Positions 44,109 to 52,310 of a stretch of DNA of 64,000 nucleotides are shown here, one piece after another. The notes under the pieces were generated by a model. It ran no database searches and was not told the origin of the DNA. It worked only from the letters and a program-made list of their open reading frames with translations. Each line of letters begins with the position of its first letter. Within the stretch, counting starts at the first letter, position 1. Location: assembly GCF_030012215.1 (NCBI RefSeq), contig NZ_JASCXX010000024.1, forward strand, positions 1-64,000, in the 5' to 3' direction. This DNA is from Anaerobaca lacustris. Lineage in GTDB: Bacteria > Planctomycetota > Phycisphaerae > Sedimentisphaerales > Anaerobacaceae. A program made the position numbers and the translations under genes.

Positions 44109-44831
44109 TCAAGCCGGCCCGATCACGGTGCCGATCGGGTCGCCGCAGATCGCCTTGGCGATGTTGCCCTTCCTGAAGATGTTCAAAACAATGATCGGGA
44201 TCCCGTTGTCCCGGCACAGGCTGATGGCCGCGTGGTCCATGATGCGCAGACCCTGCTGGAGAACCTCCGCGTACGAGATGCGGTCGAAGAGCCTCGCCTG
44301 GGGGTTCTTCTTGGGATCGTCACTGTAGACCCCATCGACCTTGGTCGCCTTGATGAGCAGGTCCGCATCGAGCTCGGACGCCCGCAGTGCCGCACACGTG
44401 TCGGTGGTGAAGAAGGGATTGCCCGTCCCGCCGGCCAGGATGGTCACCCGGCCGCCTTCGAGATGATGCAGGGCCCGACGGCGGATGAACGGCTCGCACA
44501 TGGCCGCGACCTCGATCGCGCTGAGGACCCGCGTGGGCTGGCCCATCTTTTCCAGCGTTTCCTGGAGGGCGCAGGCATTGATGATCGTGGCCAGCATGCC
44601 CATGTAGTCGGCGGTATTGCGTGGGATGTGACTGGTGCGGGAGAAGGTCTCCCCTCGGAGGATGTTGCCGGCGCCGACGACGATGGCGACCTGCGGCCCC
44701 ATCCTGCAGACCTCGATGACGCGCTCGGCGATGGATTCCAGTGTGGCCCCGTTGATGCCGAACTCGCCCGGCTCGCAGAAGCTCTCGCCGGAGAGCTTCA
44801 GCAAAACGCGTTTGTACCGACATTCACCCAT
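44109..44831 (-). CDS. pyrH: Uridylate kinase
   Basis: A 240-residue UMP kinase. ATG 44831 gives MGECRYKRVLLKLSGESF, the standard family start; the frame is open for hundreds of bp further upstream but that part is antisense-like and out of family. Other blocks: VVGAGNILRG, LAGGTGNPFFTTDT and KATKVDGVYSDDP. It phosphorylates UMP to UDP and is a hexameric cytosolic enzyme with feedback by UTP in studied species. Located between tsf and frr as in most bacteria; 71 bp separate it from tsf. Confidence 0.96.
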   Translation of the reverse strand: MGECRYKRVLLKLSGESFCEPGEFGINGATLESIAERVIEVCRMGPQVAIVVGAGNILRGETFSRTSHIPRNTADYMGMLATIINACALQETLEKMGQPTRVLSAIEVAAMCEPFIRRRALHHLEGGRVTILAGGTGNPFFTTDTCAALRASELDADLLIKATKVDGVYSDDPKKNPQARLFDRISYAEVLQQGLRIMDHAAISLCRDNGIPIIVLNIFRKGNIAKAICGDPIGTVIGPA

Positions 44832-44902
44832 GACTTCGACAGGCCCTTCCGTGGTAGTGGTCCGGCTGGTGATCCCGTTGCCCAAGAGGCTCGCCGGGGC
44901 AA

Positions 44903-45769
44903 TCAGCCGACATCGAACCGGACGAACCGAACGATCGCGGCGGTGCCCCCGGATGCCTTGGCGGCTTCGGCGATTACCTGGCCGACGGTCTTGCTGTCGT
45001 CTTTGACGAAGGGCTGCTCCAGCAGGCAGTTCTCGGCATAGAATTTCTTCATCTTCCCTTCGACGATGCGCTCGACGATCTCGGCCGGCTTGCCCGTGAC
45101 CTGCTCGGCGTAGACCGCTTTTTCCTTCTCGATGAGCTCCGGATCGATGCCGCTCTTGTCCAGCGCCAGCGGCTTGCTGGCGGTGATGTGCATCGCCACG
45201 TCCATCGCGGCCCGCTTTAGAGCATCCGCCTCGGCGACCTTCGCGTCGCTCGCGTCGATCTGTATCATCGTGCCCACTTTGCTGTTGAAGTGGATATAGG
45301 TGGCGATGAGCCCCGGCCCGTCCAGACGGAAACGAGCGTAGTCCCCGACGAGGGTCTTCTCGCCCGTCTTGCTGACGATCTCGGTCAGGACGTCGTTGAA
45401 GGCTTTCCCATCTTTGGCCGTACCGAGCAGGGCGTCGGCGCTTTCGTCGGCGGAGCAGACCAGGGCGTATTCGGCCAGGAGATTGGCGGCCGCGACGAAA
45501 TCGGCGCTCTTGGCGACGAAGTCGGTCTCGCAGCACAGCGAGGCCAGAATGCCCGTCTTGCCACCGTCGGCGGTCGCGGAGACGACCACGCCGTTCGACG
45601 TCTCTCGTTCGGCTCGTTTGGCCAGCGTGGCCAGGCCCTTCTTTCGGAGGATCTCCAGCGCCTGTTCGACATCGCCGGCGGCCTCACTGAGGGCCTTCTT
45701 GCAGTCCATCATGCCCTGCCCGGACATCTTGCGAAGTTTCATCACGGCCGAAGCTGAGATCTCTGCCAT
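44903..45769 (-). CDS. tsf: Elongation factor Ts
   Basis: A 288-residue guanine-nucleotide exchange factor for EF-Tu. The N-terminal helical domain starts SAVMKLRKMSGQGMMDCKKA (the TDF/MDC-type block), followed by ANNEVDFVAK-like CCETDFVAKSADF and the core AMHITASKPL. Length is normal. AGGAG lies 8 bp before ATG 45769. The 191-bp gap to rpsB contains strong overlapping hairpins (45858-45925). Confidence 0.97.
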   Translation of the reverse strand: MAEISASAVMKLRKMSGQGMMDCKKALSEAAGDVEQALEILRKKGLATLAKRAERETSNGVVVSATADGGKTGILASLCCETDFVAKSADFVAAANLLAEYALVCSADESADALLGTAKDGKAFNDVLTEIVSKTGEKTLVGDYARFRLDGPGLIATYIHFNSKVGTMIQIDASDAKVAEADALKRAAMDVAMHITASKPLALDKSGIDPELIEKEKAVYAEQVTGKPAEIVERIVEGKMKKFYAENCLLEQPFVKDDSKTVGQVIAEAAKASGGTAAIVRFVRFDVG

Positions 45770-45857
45770 TGGGTTGACTCCTGTCTTGCTCTTTCTAAGA
45801 TTGACGAATTGCGGAGAAAGCCACCCAATTCAGCGGAACCGGGATTTCCTCCGCCGA

Positions 45858-45925
45858 GGCGAGTCGAGAACCCCTACTCGCCGTCTTGACGGCGTCCCTG
45901 TCGGACCCCCGACCCACAGGGTTCT
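45858..45925 (-). promoter_or_regulatory. Overlapping hairpins between rpsB and tsf
   Basis: Within the rpsB-tsf gap three sets of pairings exist. CGCCGTC/GACGGCG (45879-45885 with 45888-45894) makes a tight hairpin. CCCTGTCGG with CCGA and ACAGGG (about 45896-45921) makes a second. AGAACCC/GGGTTCT (45867-45873 with 45919-45925) can close both into a three-way junction. A rival pairing GGCGAGT/ACTCGCC (45858-45864 with 45876-45882) excludes the first hairpin and the closing stem. Mutually exclusive stems between these two genes suggest attenuation or processing; no U-run terminator is present. Confidence 0.45.
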
Positions 45926-45960
45926 CCTGTCTTTGCGCCGGTGGGCAGGCAGGTCGGCCG

Positions 45961-46845
45961 TTATACGCCGGATGCGGGCTGGTCGGATTCCTGCGGCGTG
46001 ACGCTTTCCTCCGGCTCAGGTGCAAACTCAGGTTCGTCGGACTGTTCGTCGGCCGCGACCGCCGTCGCCGAGGCGGCCCCGTCGGCACGGGCCATGACCG
46101 GGCGGCGACTTGGGCGAGCCTTACGCGGCCGTGCGTCGACCGACTCCTGCTGTCGGACGGAGACCATCGTCTTGCCGACCGCTACCGCGTCGGCGAGTTC
46201 GTTGAGAATGATCTCCACGGCGCGGATGGAATCGTCGTTGGCGGGAATGGCCACATCCACGGTGTCGGGATCCGAATCCGTGTCGAGCACGCCGGCCGTC
46301 GGAATGCCGAGCTTGGCCGCTTCCCGCAACGCCAGGTACTCCTTCTTGGCGTCGACCACCACGATGGCCCCCGGCAGACGCGACATCTTCCGTACGCCGT
46401 CGAGGTTGGTGCGGATCTTCCGCATCTCGCGTTTGAGACGAGAGGCCTGCTTCTTGCTCTCGGCCTCAAGCGAGCCGTCCTGCTCCATCGCCTCCAGTTG
46501 TTCGAGACGCTGGAGACGCGAACGCACGGTCCGGAAGTTCGTCAGCATTCCGCCGAGCCATCGCTCCGAGACGTGATGCATCCCGCATCGCTTGGCTGCG
46601 GCTTCAACAGCTTTCTGGGCCTGCCGTTTCGTCCCCACAAAGACGACGTCGCCACCGGAAGCGACGATCTCTGCCAGGAGTTTCTTGGCAATGAGCACGC
46701 CCTTGAGTGTCTTCTTGACGTCGATGATATGAATGGTTCCCCGCTTGGCAAAGATATAGGGGGCCATTTTCGGGTTCCATCGACTCACGCCGTGCCCGAA
46801 ATGCACTCCTGCGTTGATAAGCTCCCGCGCCAATTGTTTAGCCAC
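45961..46845 (-). CDS. rpsB: 30S ribosomal protein S2
   Basis: A 294-residue S2 protein. GTG 46845 is chosen as the start: GGAGG lies 5 bp before it and the protein then starts MAKQLARELINAGVHFGHGV, matching the family. A longer frame to 46887 exists but would waste this ribosome-binding site. Blocks RWNPKMAPYIFAKR, HIIDVKKTL and GTKRQAQKAVEAAAKRCG are typical. The last ~50 residues form an extension rich in Ala, Arg, Glu and Ser (from about RPRKARPSRRP on) absent from E. coli S2. First gene of the rpsB-tsf-pyrH-frr cluster with its own promoter. Confidence 0.96.
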   Translation of the reverse strand: MAKQLARELINAGVHFGHGVSRWNPKMAPYIFAKRGTIHIIDVKKTLKGVLIAKKLLAEIVASGGDVVFVGTKRQAQKAVEAAAKRCGMHHVSERWLGGMLTNFRTVRSRLQRLEQLEAMEQDGSLEAESKKQASRLKREMRKIRTNLDGVRKMSRLPGAIVVVDAKKEYLALREAAKLGIPTAGVLDTDSDPDTVDVAIPANDDSIRAVEIILNELADAVAVGKTMVSVRQQESVDARPRKARPSRRPVMARADGAASATAVAADEQSDEPEFAPEPEESVTPQESDQPASGV

Positions 46846-46907
46846 AAAAACCTCCAAATTGCCTCTGACTCGTCTTACGTGGGCCACGCAAACCGCTAAA
46901 CCCCAAA

Positions 46908-46936
46908 AACTTAATGGAATTTCGCGGTCGTGTCAA
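46908..46936 (-). promoter_or_regulatory. Predicted promoter of the rpsB cluster
   Basis: On the minus strand TTGACA (46936-46931) is followed after 17 bp by TAAGTT (46913-46908). The -35 is perfect; the -10 is weak. A leader of about 55 nt would precede GTG 46845. Confidence 0.5.
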
Positions 46937-47108
46937 GTTTTTATGGCGATAATTTCTTCGAAATCGCGCGCGCACCGATCTTCGCTCGGCCACGGCCGAT
47001 CTGCATCGGCGGCCGTGGAGCGATTCGGCGCCCTTGGGGCCTGCGTGGGGTGCCCTGGCGCGGTGTTCCTCCGCCGTCTCCGAATCCTCACGGATATCGG
47101 GGCAGCGC

Positions 47109-47534
47109 TCAATACCACACGGTTACGATGATATTGGGCTCTGTCTTCTTGGCTTGGACCTCCCCCGTGGTCACATTCGTGTGCTTGATACAGACCTCGG
47201 GGTGCTCCTTGAGCCACGAGGCGATCTGTTCGTCCATGAATTCCAGCGCGCCCGGGTGCAGCTTGGTGAAGAACGTCTTGATGCCCGTGATTCTCTCGGT
47301 GATGGGGGCCGGCGGGGCGACGGGCTTTCTGGCGACCGGAATCGGGGTCCTCGGCGCCGGGACAGGCGTCTTTGCCGCGGAAGGCTGGCCCCCTCCGCCC
47401 AGGTTCAGGGGGGCCCGCGAGACGCTCGGCGGGTTGCCGGCCGGAGGATTGCCCCGCGGGGTCGGCTTGCCGAGGCCGTCATCAAAGGGAATGGGTTTCT
47501 CGACGGGGTCGTTGCTGTTGCCCAAGTTGTCCAT
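47109..47534 (-). CDS. Proline-rich protein with a small C-terminal domain, unknown
   Basis: A 141-residue protein. Residues 1-80 are low-complexity and rich in Pro, Ala and Lys (such as PVPAPRTPIPVARKP), likely unstructured. Residues about 80-141 form a compact segment (FFTKLHPGALEFMDEQIASW then VCIKHTNVTTGEV). GGAGGGA lies upstream of ATG 47534, so translation is credible. No signal peptide. It follows the secretin gene by 183 bp on the same strand. I do not recognise the family; a linker-plus-domain accessory protein is possible. Confidence 0.7.
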   Translation of the reverse strand: MDNLGNSNDPVEKPIPFDDGLGKPTPRGNPPAGNPPSVSRAPLNLGGGGQPSAAKTPVPAPRTPIPVARKPVAPPAPITERITGIKTFFTKLHPGALEFMDEQIASWLKEHPEVCIKHTNVTTGEVQAKKTEPNIIVTVWY

Positions 47535-47717
47535 CTACTGTCCCTCCAGAAAGGTCAGTCTGCGAAATCCTGAGCTACATACAGTGTTGTCCGTGCGAAA
47601 GCCCGTCCGGGGGCTTCATGGCAGACCCGGACGCGATGGGGATAAGCGTCCTTTGTCCTGCTGTTTTCTCCTGCTCCGGTGCTTCCTTATCGTCCCGATG
47701 TCGTTCCCGACTCCATA

Positions 47718-49298
47718 TCAGGCCGGTGGTTCCGGCTGTGGCGGCGCGGGGTTTTGCTCTGTCTGGTCTTCCTGCCCGGTCTCGGTCTCGGTCTGGTCGT
47801 CCTGCGATTCCGCCTCGGCCGGTTCCTCTTCATCCTGGATCTGCTGGCCCGCTCGCATCGCCTCCAGGCGAGCGGCCGTTCTTTCCGCGTCCTCCATCGA
47901 CCGCATCCGCGTTCTGCGAGCGTCAAGGAGACGTTCTCGCTGCAGCTCGCGCGCCTCGATCCGCCGTTCGTTGTCTTCCTCGCGTGCCCTGATCCCCAGC
48001 GGGTCCGTCACCGCCTCGTGGATGGCCTGCGTCATCGGCGAAGCGTGCTTTTCGTGCAGCATCTCGACAATGTCCGCATTGGGTTTGCCGCCCGTCGAGA
48101 TCGTGGGCGTCAGGATGAAAATCACCTCTGTGGCCCGTTCCTCGAAGTCCCGACCGCTGAACAGCAGGTTCAACCCGGGGATGTCCTTGAGGATCGGCAC
48201 GCCACGAATCACGTCGCGTTTCTCGCTCTTGCGGATGCCGCCGATGATCAGGCTCTCGCCGATGCGAACGCGGTTGTCCTTGTTGGTAATGGTCCGTTCG
48301 GTGACGATCGGCGTCTGTTTGATGCCTTCGGGCGTCATATAGGCGGCGATTTGGGCCGAAGTCTGCAAGCCGATATACCCGTTGGCGTATACGTGCGGGG
48401 TGATCTCAAGCTGGTCGACGATGTCGTAGTACTCCGTCTGCGTCCGCAGGACGGGGGTCCCCCCGAAGCCACCGCTCTGGACGGTCACCTGCTGGAGCGG
48501 CACGTGCTGGCGGGATTGGATCTTGGCGGACTGACCGTTGACGACCTCCAGCGTGGGATTCATGAGGATTTTCAGATAGCCCCGCGAGACGAGGATGTCG
48601 ACGAGGGCCTCGAACCGATCCCGACTGATGCCGGCTTTGAGGCCGAACTTCTCGCGGGCCGGGTCGCGAAGCGACGCGCCGGGAAAAGCCAGACCGTCGG
48701 GGGGCTCGCCGCCCAGTTTGATCTCGCCGAAGAGGTTCTCGATCATCATCGAGGTCTCGCGATCGACGGTCAGGTCTGCGTACAGTTCGGAGACCAAACA
48801 GTCAATCTTGACCTGGATCGGGGGGATATCGGTTTCGTTGATGAGTTCGAGGACGGCGTCGATGTCCGTCTCCAACGGGGCGCGAACGATCAACTGGTTC
48901 GTCGCTGGATTGGCCGTGACCGTGTAGTCCTGCACGGTCGTGGATTGCCCCTTCTGATTGAACAACTGCGTGGCGAACTGCTCGTGGATGATCTGCCGCA
49001 TGCTCACCGCTGTGTGGTGCCGGCAGAAATACACCAGTTTCCACTCCTCGGCGCCACCGACGGTCTGTTTGAACTTCCTGGGGGGCGACCTGTAGATTTC
49101 CGGCGGGCGAATGTTGGGATCGGCAACGGTTTCGATTCTGCTGATGTCGCGCAGAATGTTCTGCGCTTCGATCGCGGTACCCCTCTCGTCAGGCCAGTCG
49201 TGGCAGCCCGAAAGGGCGATGGTCCCCAAAACGACGAGAGCCAACAACAGTATCCCAGCGTTGTGGCTGATCTGTCGTCTGTCATCAGTCATTCGCAT
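47718..49298 (-). CDS. Secretin-family outer-membrane lipoprotein
   Basis: A 526-residue protein with a lipoprotein-type signal (LLLALVVLGTIALSGC). Residues about 130-230 contain N-domain-like repeats (TVTANPATNQLIVRAPLET), and the secretin core spans about 260-470: VVNGQSAKIQSRQHVPLQQV, LEITPHVYANGYIGLQTSAQ, RIGESLIIGGIRKSEK and GVPILKDIPGLNLLFSG. It should form the gated outer-membrane ring of a type II secretion or type IV pilus machine. The tail after about 480 is charged, with many Arg/Glu. No ATPase or pilin gene is adjacent; the prepilin peptidase is at 14.6 kb. A promoter is predicted at 49391-49418. Confidence 0.92.
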   Translation of the reverse strand: MRMTDDRRQISHNAGILLLALVVLGTIALSGCHDWPDERGTAIEAQNILRDISRIETVADPNIRPPEIYRSPPRKFKQTVGGAEEWKLVYFCRHHTAVSMRQIIHEQFATQLFNQKGQSTTVQDYTVTANPATNQLIVRAPLETDIDAVLELINETDIPPIQVKIDCLVSELYADLTVDRETSMMIENLFGEIKLGGEPPDGLAFPGASLRDPAREKFGLKAGISRDRFEALVDILVSRGYLKILMNPTLEVVNGQSAKIQSRQHVPLQQVTVQSGGFGGTPVLRTQTEYYDIVDQLEITPHVYANGYIGLQTSAQIAAYMTPEGIKQTPIVTERTITNKDNRVRIGESLIIGGIRKSEKRDVIRGVPILKDIPGLNLLFSGRDFEERATEVIFILTPTISTGGKPNADIVEMLHEKHASPMTQAIHEAVTDPLGIRAREEDNERRIEARELQRERLLDARRTRMRSMEDAERTAARLEAMRAGQQIQDEEEPAEAESQDDQTETETGQEDQTEQNPAPPQPEPPA

Positions 49299-49390
49299 GC
49301 TACCTGTCGTTTCTATCTACCTACGCTACAACATCCGTGTTGTTCTACCCTCACAACATCCAGCCGTACAGGTAGACGCCAACTCAAAGT

Positions 49391-49418
49391 ATTCTATTTC
49401 ATCTAGTGTTATCGTCAA
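49391..49418 (-). promoter_or_regulatory. Predicted promoter of the secretin gene
   Basis: On the minus strand TTGACG (49418-49413) and TAGAAT (49396-49391) are 16 bp apart, giving a start near 49384 and a leader of about 85 nt. The leader contains the inverted repeat ACAACA-TCCG-TGTTGT (49328-49343), a possible operator or hairpin. Confidence 0.5.
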
Positions 49419-49484
49419 GGGCATTTTGATTGGATTAACAAAAATGGAGGTTTTGATCTTGCCCAGATTAAAAAGAGTGGACGA

Positions 49485-50858
49485 ATGTCACTTTTTGGCG
49501 TATCAGTGCCGTTTATGACGCGAAAAAGATCGAAAGATGTCACAATCGGGTTCATTGCGCTGGGCTGTCCAAAGAACGTGGTCGACAGCGAGAGGATGCT
49601 GGCGCACCTCGTGGAGGCCGGTTTCCTGATCGCTGCCGATCCTTCGCAGGCCGACGCGGTCATCATCAACACGTGCGGCTTCATCGAGCCGGCGAAGGTC
49701 GAATCCCTCGACGCTGTAGCGCAGGCGGTGGCCGACAAACGCAAGGGCCGCGTCAAGAAGGTTATCGTCGCCGGCTGTCTGTCGCAGCGTCTGGGCGAAC
49801 ACCTGCTCGAAGAGGCCGAGGGCGTCGATGCCGTCGTCGGGCTCGAGCACAGAGACGATATCGCCCGAATCGTCCGACAGGCGTTGTCGGCCGGGACACC
49901 GACCGTCTACAGAGACCAGACATCCCCGGCCGTTGCCGACGATCGAGTGCGCCTGCGGATTGGGCCGGCCCATTCGGCCTATCTTCGCATCAGCGAAGGC
50001 TGCGATCATCGTTGCTCGTTCTGCACCATTCCCGCCATTCGCGGGCCGTTTCGCAGCAAGCCGGTGGAACTCGTTTTGGAGGAGGCGAGGGAACTGGTTG
50101 CCTCCGGGGCCGTGGAGCTGAACGTCATCGGACAGGACACGACGATCTACGGGCGCGACCTGAAGATGGCCGCCGGTCTGGCCCGGCTGCTGCCCGAGTT
50201 GCAGAAGATCGCGGGTCTTGCCTGGATTCGGCTGCTCTACGCCTATCCCAAGGGCATTACGGAGGATCTCATCGAGGCGATTGCCCGCTGCGACAAGGTC
50301 CTGCACTATCTGGACATCCCGATTCAGCATGCGGCCGACAAAGTCCTCCGCGCGATGCGGCGTCCGGACACCCAGGCCGGCCTGAAAGCCATGATCGAGC
50401 GTCTTCGCACGGCGATCCCCGACGTGGTCCTGCGGACGACGGTGATCGTGGGCTTCCCCGGTGAGGGCGACGAGGACTTCGCCGAACTGCTCGAGTTCGT
50501 CAAATGGGCACAATTCGACGCCTTGGGGGCGTTCACGTTCTTCCCTGAGACGGGCACGCCGGCGGCGGGATTTCCCGACCAGGTCCCCGACGACGTCAAG
50601 CAGGACCGGCTCGATGCCCTCATGCTCGCGCAGCAGGAGATCGCCTTCACGAAAAATCGGGCGCGCGTGGGCAGCCGGGTGACGTGCCTGATCGATTCGG
50701 TCGAACCTCAGGGGGTCGGATACGGACGGTTCTACGGACAGGCGCCCGACATCGACGGGGTGTGCATCGTGACCAACTGCACGGCCGCGCCGGGCGGCTG
50801 GGCCGAGGGGACGGTCGTGGGCACCCGCGACTATGATTTGCTCGTCGAACAAATTTGA
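49485..50858 (+). CDS. rimO: Ribosomal protein S12 methylthiotransferase RimO
   Basis: A 457-residue radical SAM enzyme that adds a methylthio group to Asp of S12. The N-terminal domain has three cysteines for the auxiliary cluster (ALGCPKNVVDSE, INTCGFIEPAK, VAGCLSQR), the central radical SAM motif is CDHRCSFC, and the C-terminal TRAM domain ends the protein (VGSRVTCLIDSVEPQGVGYG). ATG 49485 is the longest start; ATG 49515 is an alternative nearer the usual family length. The family resembles MiaB; RimO is favoured by the VVDSE block and length. The pgsA gene follows at 39 bp. Confidence 0.93.
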   Translation: MSLFGVSVPFMTRKRSKDVTIGFIALGCPKNVVDSERMLAHLVEAGFLIAADPSQADAVIINTCGFIEPAKVESLDAVAQAVADKRKGRVKKVIVAGCLSQRLGEHLLEEAEGVDAVVGLEHRDDIARIVRQALSAGTPTVYRDQTSPAVADDRVRLRIGPAHSAYLRISEGCDHRCSFCTIPAIRGPFRSKPVELVLEEARELVASGAVELNVIGQDTTIYGRDLKMAAGLARLLPELQKIAGLAWIRLLYAYPKGITEDLIEAIARCDKVLHYLDIPIQHAADKVLRAMRRPDTQAGLKAMIERLRTAIPDVVLRTTVIVGFPGEGDEDFAELLEFVKWAQFDALGAFTFFPETGTPAAGFPDQVPDDVKQDRLDALMLAQQEIAFTKNRARVGSRVTCLIDSVEPQGVGYGRFYGQAPDIDGVCIVTNCTAAPGGWAEGTVVGTRDYDLLVEQI

Positions 50859-50896
50859 GGTTGAAGCGGGTCGGGGGCTTCTATAAACTCTTCGCC

Positions 50897-51538
50897 ATGC
50901 TACGACATCTGCCGAACATTCTGACCTTCATCCGGCTCGGCCTGTCCATTGTTTTTCTCTGGATGATTCTCTACAGCCCTCACGTCGAACGCCGTGTGGC
51001 CTTCTTGAATGGGGCCTTCGTCCTGTTCGTCGTGGCGGGCCTGACCGACGTCGCCGACGGCATCGCGGCGCGTCGCTTCAACGCCACCAGCAAGTTCGGA
51101 CGCATGGTCGATCCGCTGGCGGACAAGCTGCTCGTGGTCGGAGCGTTCGGCTGTTTTGCCCTGATCGGCGAGCCCAGGCTTTTCGATTGGTCTTCCCGGA
51201 CGCTGGCGGTGATCCATTGGTTCGTCGTCGCGGTCCTCGCGTGCCGGGAGATCTATGTCACCATCTTGCGGCACATCGCCGAGGCGAAAGGAATCAACTT
51301 CGCCGCCACGGCCTCGGGCAAGATCAAGATGCTGCTGCAATCGTTCGCCATCGGCACCGTGTTGGTCAAGATGGCCTATGTCCCGGACCGGACCTGGGGG
51401 TACTGGTTCACCTCGGTGACGTTCGCGGCCATGATCGTGGCGACCATCGTCTCCGGCTTTCTGGCGACGCGCCGCCCGAGTTGGCGACAGTTCAAGAAGG
51501 AAGGAACACCCCATGAATCGTCCGCCCCATCGTCCTGA
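50897..51538 (+). CDS. pgsA: CDP-alcohol phosphatidyltransferase, PgsA-type
   Basis: A 213-residue membrane enzyme. The family motif D-x2-D-G-x2-A-R-x8-G-x3-D-x3-D is seen as DVADGIAARRFNATSKFG followed by RMVDPLADK. Five to six hydrophobic helices surround it, starting LPNILTFIRLGLSIVFLWMI. It probably makes phosphatidylglycerophosphate from CDP-diacylglycerol and glycerol-3-phosphate. ATG 50897 matches the usual start; a TTG at 50855 would overlap the rimO stop. The end overlaps the start of the GH16 gene by 26 bp. Confidence 0.9.
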   Translation: MLRHLPNILTFIRLGLSIVFLWMILYSPHVERRVAFLNGAFVLFVVAGLTDVADGIAARRFNATSKFGRMVDPLADKLLVVGAFGCFALIGEPRLFDWSSRTLAVIHWFVVAVLACREIYVTILRHIAEAKGINFAATASGKIKMLLQSFAIGTVLVKMAYVPDRTWGYWFTSVTFAAMIVATIVSGFLATRRPSWRQFKKEGTPHESSAPSS

Positions 51539-52310
51539 TCGCATCGTTCTCGTGTCCGCGATTCTTGCAGCGGCTGCCCTCGTTGGCCCGGTTCAGGCCG
51601 CCGATGAGTTTCTGCCTGCCCTAGCCGAAGGGCACCGGTGGCAGCTCGCCTGGAGCGATGAGTTCGACGGGACCGAAATCGACCAGTCGAAGTGGGACGT
51701 GATGGGTGACTGGAAGCGACGCGACGGGTTCTGGGTCAAGGAAGACGCCTACCTCGACGGGCAGGGCCATCTGATCCTGCGAACGAAGAAGGACGGCGAC
51801 CGGTACACGTGCGGGGCCGTTCGAACGCGGGGCAAGTTCGAGCATCGCTACGGCTACTGGGTTTGCCGGTGCAAGTTCCCGACGCAGCCGGGACATTGGC
51901 CGGCCTTCTGGCTCTACACGGATACGGTCGGCCGGGTGGGCGACGACGGCCGCGACGGCACGGAAATCGATATCATGGAGAAACCCTGGCGCGAGGACCG
52001 CATCACGCAGAACCTGCACTGGGACGGGTACGGCCAGGACCATCGGCACGTCGGGACCACGTTTACCGTTCCGGGCCTGAGCGAGGGCTTCCATACGTTC
52101 GGTCTCTATTGGACGCCCGACGAGTACGTCTTCTACGTCAACGGCCAGGAGACCTGGCGCACCAGCGCCGGGGGCGTCTCACAGGTCCCCCTGTACGCCA
52201 AGCTCACCGAGGAGATCGGCAAGTGGGGCGGTGACATCGCCGAGGCCAAACTGCCCGACCATTTCGTGGTCGATTACGTTCGCGTCTACGACGTGGTGGA
52301 CGAACCGTAG
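51513..52310 (+). CDS. Secreted GH16 glycoside hydrolase
   Basis: A 265-residue exported enzyme. A signal peptide (ILAAAALVGPVQA) is followed by a GH16 beta-jelly-roll: LAWSDEFDGTEIDQSKWD, WVKEDAYLDGQGHLIL and the catalytic motif GTEIDIMEKPW, with nucleophile and acid/base glutamates in E-I-D-I-M-E. Members hydrolyse beta-glucans or marine galactans; specificity cannot be read here. AAGGAAGG lies before ATG 51513. It starts 26 bp inside the end of pgsA, and its own end overlaps the convergent HD gene by 25 bp. Confidence 0.94.
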   Translation: MNRPPHRPDRIVLVSAILAAAALVGPVQAADEFLPALAEGHRWQLAWSDEFDGTEIDQSKWDVMGDWKRRDGFWVKEDAYLDGQGHLILRTKKDGDRYTCGAVRTRGKFEHRYGYWVCRCKFPTQPGHWPAFWLYTDTVGRVGDDGRDGTEIDIMEKPWREDRITQNLHWDGYGQDHRHVGTTFTVPGLSEGFHTFGLYWTPDEYVFYVNGQETWRTSAGGVSQVPLYAKLTEEIGKWGGDIAEAKLPDHFVVDYVRVYDVVDEP

